Virus record (IMG/VR): IMGVR_UViG_3300027777_000023
Span: 124,001-188,000 of that record
Origin: a virus
Reading direction: 5' to 3' (one strand)
Length of the DNA: 64,000 nucleotides
The position numbers and the translations under genes were made by a program. How positions within the stretch are numbered: the first letter of the stretch is position 1; each line of letters begins with the position of its first letter. Positions 35,881 to 45,914 of the stretch are shown here, piece after piece. The notes beneath the pieces are model-generated. The model had not been told where the DNA came from. It was given only the letters and a program-made list of their open reading frames with translations, and did no database searches.

Positions 35881-37730
35881 TGGCTACCACAACAGTAGGA
35901 CATATTCTGTTGAAGTTTTATTTGCCTCAGCAGTTTCAGCATCTGGTACATGATAAAATACTCGATAAAAAGGGTATATCTGTGTTGTTTGCTGAATTGG
36001 CTGAAAAAGCTCCACAGGAGTATTCAAAGATAGTATCCGACCTCACTAAACTAGGATTTGAAATAGCCACAAGACAGGGGACATCTCTGACGTTGCGAGA
36101 TCTAGTAAGCCCTATCGACAAAGATAAATTGTGGGGCGGTTTTGATGCATTCAAAGATAAGGTTGAGGCCACCAAAGACTCTCGCGCAATTAAAGACAGC
36201 AAGATCTTTGATCATTATAACACTATGATGAGTAATGTCGAAAAAGACATTCTAGCTCAGGGATTGAAAGAAAATAAATCTCTAGCGAAGATTATTTTGG
36301 CAGGCTCTCGCGGTTCTCCAGCACAGTATCGAGGAACTATAGCCACTCAAGGCATTGTTGTTGATGCTGAAGGAAAACCTAAGATGGATATTCCTATTAA
36401 AAGCTCATACGCTGAAGGATTGACGCTTCCTGAATATCTAACAACATCTTTTGGAGCTAGAACTGGTGAAGTATTAAAGAAAATTTCCGTGGCGCAGGGA
36501 GGATACGGATCAAAACAATTTGCACGAGCACTCATGCCATTACAGATTGTTGAAGCTGACTGTGGTACTCTTAACGGTATTGATATACTTGTTTCAGACC
36601 GCGAGTCTATTGGTGCACATCTTTCCAAGGCTGTTGAAGGCTACAACAGAAACAACGAGGTTACGGCCAAAATGCTCAACGACCTCAAGTCAAAGGGCGT
36701 CAAACATATTTTCATTCGGTCACCGATGACTTGCCAGTCAAATAAGAAACATCATTCTGGCGGCTTATGTCAGATGTGTGTGGGTAGGCGAGAAAAAGGT
36801 ATGGCAGCTATGGATAGTTATATTGGTCTTGTGGCAGGAACCGCCGTGGCTGAACCACTCACAGAAAGTGCTATGAAAGCCCGACATTCAGGGGGAGCAG
36901 CCACATCACTAGGAGGTCAGCAGGGGTTTAAACTTATTAACCAGTTGGCAAATGTTCCAAAAACATTTATCAGCAAAGCACCGTTAGCTCAGGCTGACGG
37001 TTTTATCACCAAGCTTGAACCTGCTGCGGCTGGAGGGCACTTTATCAGTGTTAACGACGAAGAACATTACATAGGTCTAGGACAAGATCCAGTAGTTAAA
37101 CACGGCGACCGCGTAGAACAAGGCCAAGTATTAAGTACCGGACTCATAGATCCTAGAGACGTTGTGGAACGCAAGGGTATTGGGGAAGGTCGAAAGTATT
37201 ATATGGAGGCAATGAAAAAGGCCTTTGACGATAGCGGACTTGGCGTTAATCGCCGAAACTTTGAACTTATCGCAAAAGCTGCAATCGATCATGTGAGGGT
37301 CACAGATCCGCACGGGCTAGGTAATTATCTGCCTGACCAGGTGGTATCATATTCTGCGATTGAAAAAGATTATGTGCCCAGAGAAGATTCAAAGCAGATG
37401 CGTGTAGATCTGGCATATGGCAAATACCTCGAAAAACCGGAACTTCACTATACTATAGGCACTAAAATAACTTCACAGGTGGTAGCAAAGCTGAAAGAGC
37501 ACGATATTGAGTCTGTTATTGTTCATGATGAGCATCCGCACTTTGAGCCTGTGATGGTTCGTCTGGTTGATATCCCTGAACATAACGAAGATTGGATGGC
37601 TGTGTTGAACAGCACTAACTTAGCCAAGCGTTTTGTCAACATGGTCAACAGAGGAGCAACTTCTGACACTGCCGGTCCACACCCTGTACCTGGTCTTGCT
37701 TATGGTAAAGGTTTTGGTGAAAAAGGCTAA
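35880..37730 (+). CDS. RNA polymerase beta' subunit, C-terminal fragment
   Basis: 616 aa. Begins ATTTVGHILLKFYLP, matching the TTVGR..FN..LP point in cellular beta'. Then TKLGFEIATRQGTSL (LGF.YAT.SG.S), the F-loop AGSRGSPAQYRG near residue 143, the bridge helix FGARTGEVLKKISVAQGGYGSKQ, a zinc site of C228 (ADCGT), C285, C297 and C300, and the trigger loop AEPLTESAM332-K-A-R-H336-SGG matching GEPGTQLTMRTFHTGG, keeping Met and His. The C-terminus matches the beta' jaw/clamp end. Completes the core started by the fusion protein; must associate in trans. Confidence 0.92.
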   Translation: MATTTVGHILLKFYLPQQFQHLVHDKILDKKGISVLFAELAEKAPQEYSKIVSDLTKLGFEIATRQGTSLTLRDLVSPIDKDKLWGGFDAFKDKVEATKDSRAIKDSKIFDHYNTMMSNVEKDILAQGLKENKSLAKIILAGSRGSPAQYRGTIATQGIVVDAEGKPKMDIPIKSSYAEGLTLPEYLTTSFGARTGEVLKKISVAQGGYGSKQFARALMPLQIVEADCGTLNGIDILVSDRESIGAHLSKAVEGYNRNNEVTAKMLNDLKSKGVKHIFIRSPMTCQSNKKHHSGGLCQMCVGRREKGMAAMDSYIGLVAGTAVAEPLTESAMKARHSGGAATSLGGQQGFKLINQLANVPKTFISKAPLAQADGFITKLEPAAAGGHFISVNDEEHYIGLGQDPVVKHGDRVEQGQVLSTGLIDPRDVVERKGIGEGRKYYMEAMKKAFDDSGLGVNRRNFELIAKAAIDHVRVTDPHGLGNYLPDQVVSYSAIEKDYVPREDSKQMRVDLAYGKYLEKPELHYTIGTKITSQVVAKLKEHDIESVIVHDEHPHFEPVMVRLVDIPEHNEDWMAVLNSTNLAKRFVNMVNRGATSDTAGPHPVPGLAYGKGFGEKG

Positions 37731-37806
37731 TTTGGCTGCTTTCCTAGAAGGTTCTTGATATACAAGCAAAAAATCCATAAAATTAAGTAAATCCAGAAAA
37801 ATTTAT

Positions 37807-40059
37807 ATGCGCAATACAACTTTACCCAAATACGCCGCTGACGACCAGATCGAAGGTGCGTTTTTCCAGCTGGCTTATCAAAGGCTTCAAGATACGCTTA
37901 AAAATCTTATTCCGTATTTGGTGGGGTTTGAGATTGTCAAAAAGAACGAAGATAACACAAAAGCTCTCGGCGTCTTCGGCTTTCGCTCCAACAGTGGACA
38001 AATTCTCTATGTGCCTGCTTTTTTCATTAATGGTAAGGTTAAAAACCTAGATCTCCTATACAGCAAAAATAATGAGCAGTTTTATCCGTTAAACGAAGAT
38101 TTTGCTGAAATGTTCATTAAGGAAGAGTTGCTTGGGCTCGGTGACAACTCAAAAGAGAACAGATCAGACATTATGCGTGACGCTACTCAGGGCGATTATC
38201 GCCAGATGAGTGTGCCTCCGCGTACAGGACGCTACGCCATTGCTTCTGTTATCGATTATGTCAAAGACAGCGACAATAACACCAAGAAAGCATTCACAGA
38301 GCTTATCGAGAAAGACGCAGAGTTCTGCGAAGCTGTTTTGCGTTTTTACCCCCTAGATAAGGTAGCCGCAGCTATTGTTCCTCTCGAGGACGGTGACAAG
38401 TATCGCAAGTCTAGCAAGGCACCCAAAAAATTAAAGTTGATCCAGCCCACAGATAAAGACGAGGTCAAGAAGCTCACTCAGTCAGACAAGGAAACTCTTT
38501 TAACTCAAGGATACGTTATCGTCGACGACCGAGCTGTAGATGAAAAATCTACCTTTGGTGCTGTAGACTATCTCAAGAAATTTACTAACCCTGACGAGTC
38601 CGGCTTCTATTCATACGTAACAAAGATGGGTGGGTTGCGCTATGGTTTGCTCATTGTGCGACCCAAGCAACTGCAGCAGGACTTTGCTACAGACGACACA
38701 CTAGTGGTCGACCTTGACTCTAAGGACGGCACAACATACATCAAAGACCACAAGGGAGTATTCATCAAAGATCAGATTAGGGTGCAGGATTACTCAGCCG
38801 CACACAAGATGATGGTGGATGTTGCTGAAGGTAAGCCTGGTTACTCTAACGTATACATCCTTATCAATGAGAACCTAAAGGCAACACAACCCTTTAGAAT
38901 TAACGCCAACTTCAAGGACGCTTCAGGTATTCGACGCATCTCTGTAGAGCCTTACAGCGAAGCTAACTGGTGCGATCGTGACGATAAGGGTGGCAAGTGG
39001 GACAAGCCTGGTAGTGTACACGACCTTCCACGAGGCAACTACTACGAGCACCCCAAGAAAGCCAAAGAAGTGATGTTGGTGATGACCAAGCGCCAGAGCG
39101 ATCGTCTTGAGTACAAAGATTGTATGATCTACGTACCTTCAGGTTATAAATTGTTGAAGATTAATCCTGCAGACCATAATCGCCCTGTGATGCCGATGTA
39201 TCCTGAGAACTCTCCAATGATCTCAAAAAAGGATAAAGAGGAAAGCAACAAGCGTAAACTTGAAGCAGAATCAGAAAAAGAAAAACTTGTTCAAGGCGAG
39301 CCGGGTTATCCTGGCACGTTGCACGGAATGTTAAGAGACAAAAACATTTTCCCAATGACAGTTCACACAAACGGTAGTGAATACTTTGTGGACATCGATG
39401 GAGCAAAGAAAAAGTACGAAGATCCAATTAAAGCCAAAATAGCTATGGTTATGGAGCTAGGACTTGACGAGAAGGTTGCCTCTGACTTGCTAGATAGCCT
39501 TGCCCCGGGGTTCACAAAGAAAGGACACGTCAAGCTTGCTTATACTGGTGATGTGTATCCTCAACCGTTTGAAGAGCAGCCCTATGTTAATGAGTTCGGA
39601 CAGAACACTACAGTTGGGGTAGGTCAGGAAAACACATTACCTACCATGGATAGCTATACAGGTAATCCTACACGGCAGGACCTGGGCAGTATGCCTGAAA
39701 TCAAAGGTATCGACCCTAAATATGTGACGCAGGCAGTGCAACTAGCCCAGAACGGGCAAAAGGAAATCTTTGACACACACATGCTAAGCACACTGGCAAA
39801 ATATGTGGGTGTTAGCGATAAAATTTCTGAGTACCTTCCGTCAATGGTTGAAAGCATGGACCGCCTCGGCAGAATTTTGTTTTTGCTTCATTGGGAGACA
39901 GATAAGTTTAAAGAAATGTATGGTCGCGGAGACCTGCCCGAACTTGTGGAGCTTGTCACTAGTGTGTTTAAGAACCTAGGAGACTTGATTATTTTCCTGA
40001 AGAGAAAATCTCCAGAGCTCAGCATCAACATGACTAAAACAGAAGGACTAGACGTCTAG
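37807..40059 (+). CDS. Large hypothetical protein, probable structural
   Basis: 750 aa. Mixed alpha/beta, with a charged N-terminus and an ordered stretch reading FGFRSNSGQILYVPAFFINGK followed by LYSKNNEQFYPLNEDF. Later there are Lys/Glu-rich helices (KDKEESNKRKLEAESEKEK) and a hydrophobic helical end. No catalytic motif seen. It opens the head-gene block; portal protein is a candidate only by position, since the sequence does not look portal-like. Preceded by a 76-nt A-rich gap without clear SD. Confidence 0.6.
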   Translation: MRNTTLPKYAADDQIEGAFFQLAYQRLQDTLKNLIPYLVGFEIVKKNEDNTKALGVFGFRSNSGQILYVPAFFINGKVKNLDLLYSKNNEQFYPLNEDFAEMFIKEELLGLGDNSKENRSDIMRDATQGDYRQMSVPPRTGRYAIASVIDYVKDSDNNTKKAFTELIEKDAEFCEAVLRFYPLDKVAAAIVPLEDGDKYRKSSKAPKKLKLIQPTDKDEVKKLTQSDKETLLTQGYVIVDDRAVDEKSTFGAVDYLKKFTNPDESGFYSYVTKMGGLRYGLLIVRPKQLQQDFATDDTLVVDLDSKDGTTYIKDHKGVFIKDQIRVQDYSAAHKMMVDVAEGKPGYSNVYILINENLKATQPFRINANFKDASGIRRISVEPYSEANWCDRDDKGGKWDKPGSVHDLPRGNYYEHPKKAKEVMLVMTKRQSDRLEYKDCMIYVPSGYKLLKINPADHNRPVMPMYPENSPMISKKDKEESNKRKLEAESEKEKLVQGEPGYPGTLHGMLRDKNIFPMTVHTNGSEYFVDIDGAKKKYEDPIKAKIAMVMELGLDEKVASDLLDSLAPGFTKKGHVKLAYTGDVYPQPFEEQPYVNEFGQNTTVGVGQENTLPTMDSYTGNPTRQDLGSMPEIKGIDPKYVTQAVQLAQNGQKEIFDTHMLSTLAKYVGVSDKISEYLPSMVESMDRLGRILFLLHWETDKFKEMYGRGDLPELVELVTSVFKNLGDLIIFLKRKSPELSINMTKTEGLDV

Positions 40060-40071
40060 TCCTTGGCGCGT

Positions 40072-41295
40072 ATGAGCCCTCAGGCATTACCGCCAACGCA
40101 GGAAGCAGCTCAGCCACAATTTCAAGAGCCTCAGGATACGTCCGCTTTTGATCGTTGGATGGCGTTAAAGCTGTTGCGTGAAAACATGCTGTACTCGAAT
40201 CCTTCGACCTATGCAATGACAGACATTGCAGAAGATTTACCAGGTGCAGCTAAACCCGTAGGGCATGTATTGAAAAACGTACTGCCCTCAATGGCGATAA
40301 TTCCAGAAGATCCCGAGGCACGCAGAGCTCAGATAGACCAAGCCATAGCAAGAATCAAATCTTCCAAAAGCTCAAAAGAAGAGCTGAAGAAAGAAATGCT
40401 GCATAACGCCCTCAGTATGGGTAAGGCTACCGTCCTACCTTCATTAGCTTTTGCGCTGCTGGGTCCTCTATTATTCAGAAATCCTCTAGCTAGGGCTGCC
40501 GTAACCAAAGGAACACCATGGAAAGCCATGTCTGCAACAGCACGAGCCGCCGAGAAAGCTGCTCTTGGCGCTAGGATTGCCGCCCGTGACGCTTTAAGCC
40601 CAGCTGCGCGTGCGGCTGCAGATGCCGCAGAGCACGCAAACTACCTTAAGTCCAACCAATTTCGCAGACCGCTTCGGTCCTTTATTTCCCTAGACGGCAT
40701 TAAAAAATTTATTGGCGATTCTCGCTATAGAAAAGCAGCTTTAAATAAAGCCGTGTTTTCAGACACGCTTCCTTTTGTAGGTGCAGCTGCCCTGAGCGGC
40801 GCAATCACACCCGCACTGGCCTATGGCTCTCAAGTATCGGACAAAGCTCTTGGTGAGGCTCGTAAAGTAATGGAGGAGCAGCCATACATTACAAGTCTCC
40901 CAGCATCTGAAATGCTCAGCGTCATCAAACAGAATCAAGGAGAAAAGGAAAACACACCGCTGCAAAATATAGGTACAGGTACAGCGCTGGGCGCCATAAC
41001 TGGAGGCTTGGGTGGATTGACTCCTGCTGCTGTTAAGGCCGCAATAGCCATAGCGTCATTCGGTAAGTTTGGACCTAAAGGAGGACTAGGTGGTGCAAAT
41101 TTCTTGAACAGCCTAAAGCGTGATGTGATGTTGGGCACAACTGGAGGTGCACTCACTGGAGCATTGTCAGGAGCATCAACGAAGAACTATATCGAGGATG
41201 AGTATAATAGGATGCATGACGAGCAGTCTCAAGCATCATCATCACCACAATTACCGCAGAATGAACGCCCGAAATCTACTTCCTATACGATTTAA
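40072..41295 (+). CDS. Ala/Gly-rich hypothetical protein, probable virion component
   Basis: 407 aa. Pro/Gln-rich start, helical charged region, then several hydrophobic small-residue segments (VLPSLAFALLGPLLF, GTGTALGAITGGLGGLTPAAV, GTTGGALTGALSGA). These glycine-zipper features match the minus-strand cluster proteins and suggest membrane contact or ejection. The ATG at 40072 is preferred to a TTG at 40063. No family recognised. Confidence 0.6.
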   Translation: MSPQALPPTQEAAQPQFQEPQDTSAFDRWMALKLLRENMLYSNPSTYAMTDIAEDLPGAAKPVGHVLKNVLPSMAIIPEDPEARRAQIDQAIARIKSSKSSKEELKKEMLHNALSMGKATVLPSLAFALLGPLLFRNPLARAAVTKGTPWKAMSATARAAEKAALGARIAARDALSPAARAAADAAEHANYLKSNQFRRPLRSFISLDGIKKFIGDSRYRKAALNKAVFSDTLPFVGAAALSGAITPALAYGSQVSDKALGEARKVMEEQPYITSLPASEMLSVIKQNQGEKENTPLQNIGTGTALGAITGGLGGLTPAAVKAAIAIASFGKFGPKGGLGGANFLNSLKRDVMLGTTGGALTGALSGASTKNYIEDEYNRMHDEQSQASSSPQLPQNERPKSTSYTI

Positions 41296-42352
41296 TCAGA
41301 TCGGCTCGTTTTATAACTTTCCTAATTGGCGATATTTAATATATCTCGAACCGGACAGAGCTAACCTGGCGTACTGTAAAAGAAAACCCAAGGACGGTGC
41401 GCGCTGCCTTGTACGCTATATGAGCAAGCACAAAGAGATTGCAGACAGTGTTGTTGTACCGTATTCGCTAACACCTTTTTGCTTAAAGGCGGTCAACAAA
41501 CTAAACAATCAGCAAAAAGAAGTATTTTACAAGCTATTCAATAAGAAGTTAAAGCTGCAAGGCGATCGCAAGATATACACAAGAACCTACAAGGAAGAAA
41601 AGGTTGAGGTGTGGAATGCCAAGTACATATCCCTGGTGACAGATCGTGCTCTTCGCGATTTTTTATATCATGTGACCAATATTAAGTATTCTGCAAACTA
41701 TGACTTTGCTGTAAAGTACAGAAACTCAAAAGAACAACAGCGGAATTTTTGTGTGGTAGGCTATTGCATATTTGCTGGATTATCTGATGCGATCATAGCC
41801 CATAGATATAAACTATACCCTGGCCAAGTAAAGGCGTTAAGAGAGCTGTTCTTTGACTTTAGCAACGCACCTACAGACATTGTCGCAAGAGCTGCTTATT
41901 TTACACAGCTGGCAGACAATCAAATAATCAGTGATGTTGATCGCCGGTACTTCAAGATCATTGGTTCTCTTGGTGAGCTAGGTCTCAAGGCAGATGCTGA
42001 CCCGTCCTGCCTTACCTTGGACGAGAAAGAAAAGCTTAACTCATATCTAGCCGATTCAATGCTAGAAAACGTCACGTCGTTATATTTCGCTATAGAGGAC
42101 AAGAAAGATGCTTTGGCCTATAACGGAGTCATAAATAATCTGGCATCATTCTTTATCAAACGTGAAGAAATTAATTACTACAGGTCTAAGGTACGTAACC
42201 TTGACGCCAGCACGAACAGAATAGTTAATGAACGCACAGACTATGGTTCAGGTATGCAAGAAGACGACATACTAGCCATGGATATGATCTCTAAGCTGGC
42301 GCTGCAAGAAAATGTGCTACCAGAATATAAAGTAATTACTGAATTGAACTAA
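41261..42352 (+). CDS. Hypothetical helical protein of head/packaging block
   Basis: 363 aa from the ATG at 41261, which overlaps the upstream gene by 35 nt. Mostly helical and basic in the first half. The centre reads YPGQVKALRELFFDFSNAPTDIVARAAYF followed by DVDRRYFKIIGSLGELGLK, which looks like a conserved structural module, but I cannot name the family. Position ahead of the protease allows a packaging or connector role. Confidence 0.6.
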   Translation: MNARNLLPIRFNQIGSFYNFPNWRYLIYLEPDRANLAYCKRKPKDGARCLVRYMSKHKEIADSVVVPYSLTPFCLKAVNKLNNQQKEVFYKLFNKKLKLQGDRKIYTRTYKEEKVEVWNAKYISLVTDRALRDFLYHVTNIKYSANYDFAVKYRNSKEQQRNFCVVGYCIFAGLSDAIIAHRYKLYPGQVKALRELFFDFSNAPTDIVARAAYFTQLADNQIISDVDRRYFKIIGSLGELGLKADADPSCLTLDEKEKLNSYLADSMLENVTSLYFAIEDKKDALAYNGVINNLASFFIKREEINYYRSKVRNLDASTNRIVNERTDYGSGMQEDDILAMDMISKLALQENVLPEYKVITELN

Positions 42353-42385
42353 TTTAGAAACCATGATATAACTATAGATAATTAT

Positions 42386-43876
42386 ATGGACGAGCCAAAC
42401 ATTCTCATTAAAACCGCACTCAATGACGCAGTGCAAAAAGTAAATGAAGGGATGACCCCTACAGCTGCTCTGCGTAAAGTTGCTAGCGACCTTGACCTTA
42501 ATCCAAACTATATCCAGCGCACAGGAGAAGCATTGAATGTAGCCTTGCATTACAAGCACTTTAAAACCGCCTCAGACCGTTCCACCGAGTTTGAGATCGC
42601 TGACATCCCTGCAGCTATTGAAGGAACGTTTCTACGTAGCGAAAAAACAGCTGCAGAGTATGTTTCTGAGGAGTTTTCTGTGGGTGATGCAAGTGCAACT
42701 GTGTTTAACTACAACAGAATGCTGACTAATCCTGTTTACAAGCGGGCTTTTATGGAGATTGCAGGAGCTACTGAAACGCATGACTCCTATCCCGCCACAT
42801 TTAATACAGTCTACGAAAAGTCTGCAAATTACATCAAAAAGCTGTCTAAGACGGCTGAAGAAGCAGAGGTAACTAAGGTGGGTGCCGAGATTGAGCTCAA
42901 TGAAAAGTTCTCTTCTTTGTGCGATGAATTTAGACGCGATGCTGGTTATAGGACAGCTTTTGAAGAGTTCGAATCTCAGGTCTTCGCCAAGCACGGTTCT
43001 GCATCTTTACCCTATATCAATCTTCTGCACAAAACGGCTTGTCCTCACGAAGAGCGTGGAGTCCATGACGATGCGTATATGATGTTTGACCAGTGCAAAG
43101 AGGCACAGTGGTTTGATTCTTTAATGCTTGCTGCAACCACAATGGTTGAGTCGGAAAAAAAGGCAGCCGAAGCTCTTGATAACCTTTCGTTTGAAAATAG
43201 CTTTGTTAAGGAATGCCGTATGTTGATGGGTAAAGTGGGGGCTGAAAAAGAAGAATCCGCAGCACATGAAAATGCTGAAACTGCAGAAGAAGAAGCCAAG
43301 GAAGAAAAAACCGAGAACGAGGAAGAAGATCCTGTTCTTGCAGCAATTAAAAAAAAAGCCTCAGTCTCTGAATTAGAGGCAACCGCAAATTATAGCGATG
43401 ACCCTGTGGCAGATAAAGCCATGGAGAAAGAGGCTATATTTGGTAAATTACTGACATTTGGTGGGCTGTTGCAGCACGGCGGAGAAAGCTTTGCAGGTAT
43501 GATGCACCCGCCTGTATCCGAAGCTTTCAATCATCATTTTAGGGCACCAAAAGGACCACCACCCATTAAACCTAACTTGACTCTTGAGAACATGGAGCGC
43601 AAGCTTCTACTTCAAGAGCTAATGATGACAGATCCGATTCTGTCTAAGGTTAATCCAGCTAAAGTAGCTCGGGCGTTTGAACAATTGTTGAGACTCTCAC
43701 CAGAAATCTCTAAAGAAAAAGAAGTTGTACGGGCAGAGCTCCGCGCAATGGTATCTTCTCAGGCGTTGAGTAAGTTTGACGCTGAGTTGATGGCTAAGAC
43801 AGATGTAGGTATGCTTAAACGCCGCCTAGCTACGCAAGAATTCAACAGAGGTGAAACGCAAAACTTCAGACTTTAA
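42386..43876 (+). CDS. Hypothetical helical structural-type protein
   Basis: 496 aa, strongly helical and acidic with a Glu-rich stretch (AEEEAKEEKTENEEEDP). Contains many K-T-A/K-S-A segments (FKTASDR, EKTAAEY, EKSANY, HKTACP). Its start MDEPNILIKTALNDAVQKVNEG is typical of the block. No family recognised. Head core or ejected protein is inferred from position. Confidence 0.6.
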   Translation: MDEPNILIKTALNDAVQKVNEGMTPTAALRKVASDLDLNPNYIQRTGEALNVALHYKHFKTASDRSTEFEIADIPAAIEGTFLRSEKTAAEYVSEEFSVGDASATVFNYNRMLTNPVYKRAFMEIAGATETHDSYPATFNTVYEKSANYIKKLSKTAEEAEVTKVGAEIELNEKFSSLCDEFRRDAGYRTAFEEFESQVFAKHGSASLPYINLLHKTACPHEERGVHDDAYMMFDQCKEAQWFDSLMLAATTMVESEKKAAEALDNLSFENSFVKECRMLMGKVGAEKEESAAHENAETAEEEAKEEKTENEEEDPVLAAIKKKASVSELEATANYSDDPVADKAMEKEAIFGKLLTFGGLLQHGGESFAGMMHPPVSEAFNHHFRAPKGPPPIKPNLTLENMERKLLLQELMMTDPILSKVNPAKVARAFEQLLRLSPEISKEKEVVRAELRAMVSSQALSKFDAELMAKTDVGMLKRRLATQEFNRGETQNFRL

Positions 43877-43881
43877 TACTT

Positions 43882-44256
43882 ATGCCTGCATTACTTAAAA
43901 TTAAAAGATTTATTGAAAACGATGTGTGGAAAATCAATTTTTCCCTCGATATAAATTCACTGTCAGAACACGACAAAGATCTGATTAGAAAGTTCGGTGA
44001 ACCGCAAATCAATATTGGTGGAGTGTATCTAGCTGAAACACTCAACACATACACTTTACCTGATAAATATCTTCGCGTGCGTTCTGATTTGCCGTTTACG
44101 CAGGAATTCGATTCAAAGTCGCCAGATTTTGAGACAGCCACGCAAGCTAAGGCGCAGGCTTTCCAAGACACCTTTACAGCACTGTACCTGGGAGCTTTCA
44201 CAACACTACGCACCAGCACAGACACATTCACTGGTGAGTATGTCGAAAACATTTAA
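43882..44256 (+). CDS. Hypothetical protein
   Basis: 124 aa, mixed beta/alpha, starting MPALLKIKRFIENDVWKINFS, no Cys. Five nt after the preceding stop. No family recognised; its ordered composition contrasts with its low-complexity neighbours. Confidence 0.6.
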   Translation: MPALLKIKRFIENDVWKINFSLDINSLSEHDKDLIRKFGEPQINIGGVYLAETLNTYTLPDKYLRVRSDLPFTQEFDSKSPDFETATQAKAQAFQDTFTALYLGAFTTLRTSTDTFTGEYVENI

Positions 44257-44257
44257 T

Positions 44258-45910
44258 ATGTTTGAGCAACAAGCAAACATTAAAACAGCAGCAGGAACAG
44301 TACTGGCTCTTGATGCCGCTAAGGCGTTGGGTAAAGGGCTACCTCTAGGTATCGGCTCGATTATTGCAGGCATATCAGGTATCAGCAGACTACCTAAAGG
44401 AGATTATCTTGGTGCGGGTATAGACTTTGCTTCTGCCGCAACCAGCCCATTTTTGACTCCTGTAGCTCTAGGATTGGATGCGATTAACTTTGCTCGAGAT
44501 ATGTCTCGTAATGGCGAGTCTACACCTCAAGAGCAAAGACGAAATCGTTTCATTGCTCCTGATGGTGGTTTGCAAGAGGAGTCACCCGAATATAGATTTA
44601 TAAATAATCCAATGAATAAGACTGCACAAGCTCAAAAAAAAGCCGCCAATTCCCAGTTTAGACAAGATCTGACAAATCCTTCCGCAGGAGCAGATTCAGA
44701 TCTGTATAAGGCTATCGAACCCATGATTTCCTCAAATTCTGACGCAATGCTACGCGGAGCAGATGCCGAACGGATCAATGCTTTGAAAGAGCAGGTCAGA
44801 AAAGGTATGGTGGGATTAGAATATATGACCGGACTGAAAAAGAACACCGGTGAGACTTTCTATGATAAGCATCCTGTAGAGGCGACAACAACAGACTTAC
44901 TAGGTAATGCGGCTCCTCTAGGTGCAGGTGTGGCCGGTGCAGGTATATTAGCTAATATGCGGCGCCAGAGAAGTAACATGCTCAAGACAGAGCCTGCCAA
45001 GATGTCCAGGTCTGAGAATTCTCATGATACCACAAATCCTGCGAATCTGCTCGACCCACATCACGGACCTGCCAGATCAGACGTCTCTAGATTGTTTGGG
45101 GATCTTGAGAATAATCCAGAAAAGCGACTAGCTTTGCTCGATCAACTTTCTGGTAGCGATCCCGGAGACCCTAACTCTTTTCTAGGTAAACACAAGAATA
45201 TCCAAGGGAAACAAAAGGAGCTTATTGATGCGCATAATCTAGCACAGCAAGATATACAGAATAAGTTATCAGGAGCGACGACCAAACCCGAGGTAGCTCA
45301 ACTGGAGGCACTTATGCGTTCCGGTGACACAACGCACAAGGCTTCTTTGGCTAAGCTTGAGCAGGAAACTAAAAAGTTGATGTCAGCAGCTAAAAGCCAC
45401 GGCGACAACGCCGGGCTGCATAAGTATGTTAATCTTCATGAATCTTTGCGCAGAGCCAGAGAAAAAGGCGGACTAAAAAGCTATATTGGCGAAGGGCTAA
45501 GCTCGCTTGGAGGTGTGGGTGATCTTTTGGAAAAATACCACATCACCGGAGCCAATCCTCATTATAACGAAGAAATTATCAAGAACATCGTGTCTGAGTA
45601 TGGAGGGTCCCACACATCTCCAGAAGAAATGCGTAAATTCATTGAAGGTACGTTGCAACGCATAGGTGATCCGCATCACCAGGCCTCCGGCTTGCGAAAA
45701 GCTTTTTCAAGAGCAAAAATACCTCTAGCTGCAGGAGCTGCCACAGCTGCAGGGGGTATGGGTTTGTACCATTTGTTAAAAGGTATCCAAAACCAAAACT
45801 ACTCAAAGGGTCAGACGGCTGAATGGAAAAAAACTCTTTTAAAATCTCGCGGAGACTTTGACGCCGCTAAACGAGTTGAAGAAGAGCAACAGGCAACACA
45901 ACCAAGATAA
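44258..45910 (+). CDS. Hypothetical structural-type protein with hydrophobic ends
   Basis: 550 aa from the ATG at 44258; an in-frame ATG at 44240 overlapping the previous gene is an alternative. Hydrophobic Gly/Ile-rich segments near the start (LPLGIGSIIAGISGISRL, FASAATSPFLTPVALGLD) and near the end (PLAAGAATAAGGMGLYHLL) flank a long charged helical middle (about 250 residues). This looks like an ejected or internal virion protein. No family recognised. Four nt before the protease gene. Confidence 0.6.
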   Translation: MFEQQANIKTAAGTVLALDAAKALGKGLPLGIGSIIAGISGISRLPKGDYLGAGIDFASAATSPFLTPVALGLDAINFARDMSRNGESTPQEQRRNRFIAPDGGLQEESPEYRFINNPMNKTAQAQKKAANSQFRQDLTNPSAGADSDLYKAIEPMISSNSDAMLRGADAERINALKEQVRKGMVGLEYMTGLKKNTGETFYDKHPVEATTTDLLGNAAPLGAGVAGAGILANMRRQRSNMLKTEPAKMSRSENSHDTTNPANLLDPHHGPARSDVSRLFGDLENNPEKRLALLDQLSGSDPGDPNSFLGKHKNIQGKQKELIDAHNLAQQDIQNKLSGATTKPEVAQLEALMRSGDTTHKASLAKLEQETKKLMSAAKSHGDNAGLHKYVNLHESLRRAREKGGLKSYIGEGLSSLGGVGDLLEKYHITGANPHYNEEIIKNIVSEYGGSHTSPEEMRKFIEGTLQRIGDPHHQASGLRKAFSRAKIPLAAGAATAAGGMGLYHLLKGIQNQNYSKGQTAEWKKTLLKSRGDFDAAKRVEEEQQATQPR

Positions 45911-45914
45911 CTCT

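Noticed and set aside
37807-40059. Portal protein call for the 750-aa gene
   Set aside because: Only the position suggests it; sequence lacks a recognisable portal pattern, so left as structural unknown.
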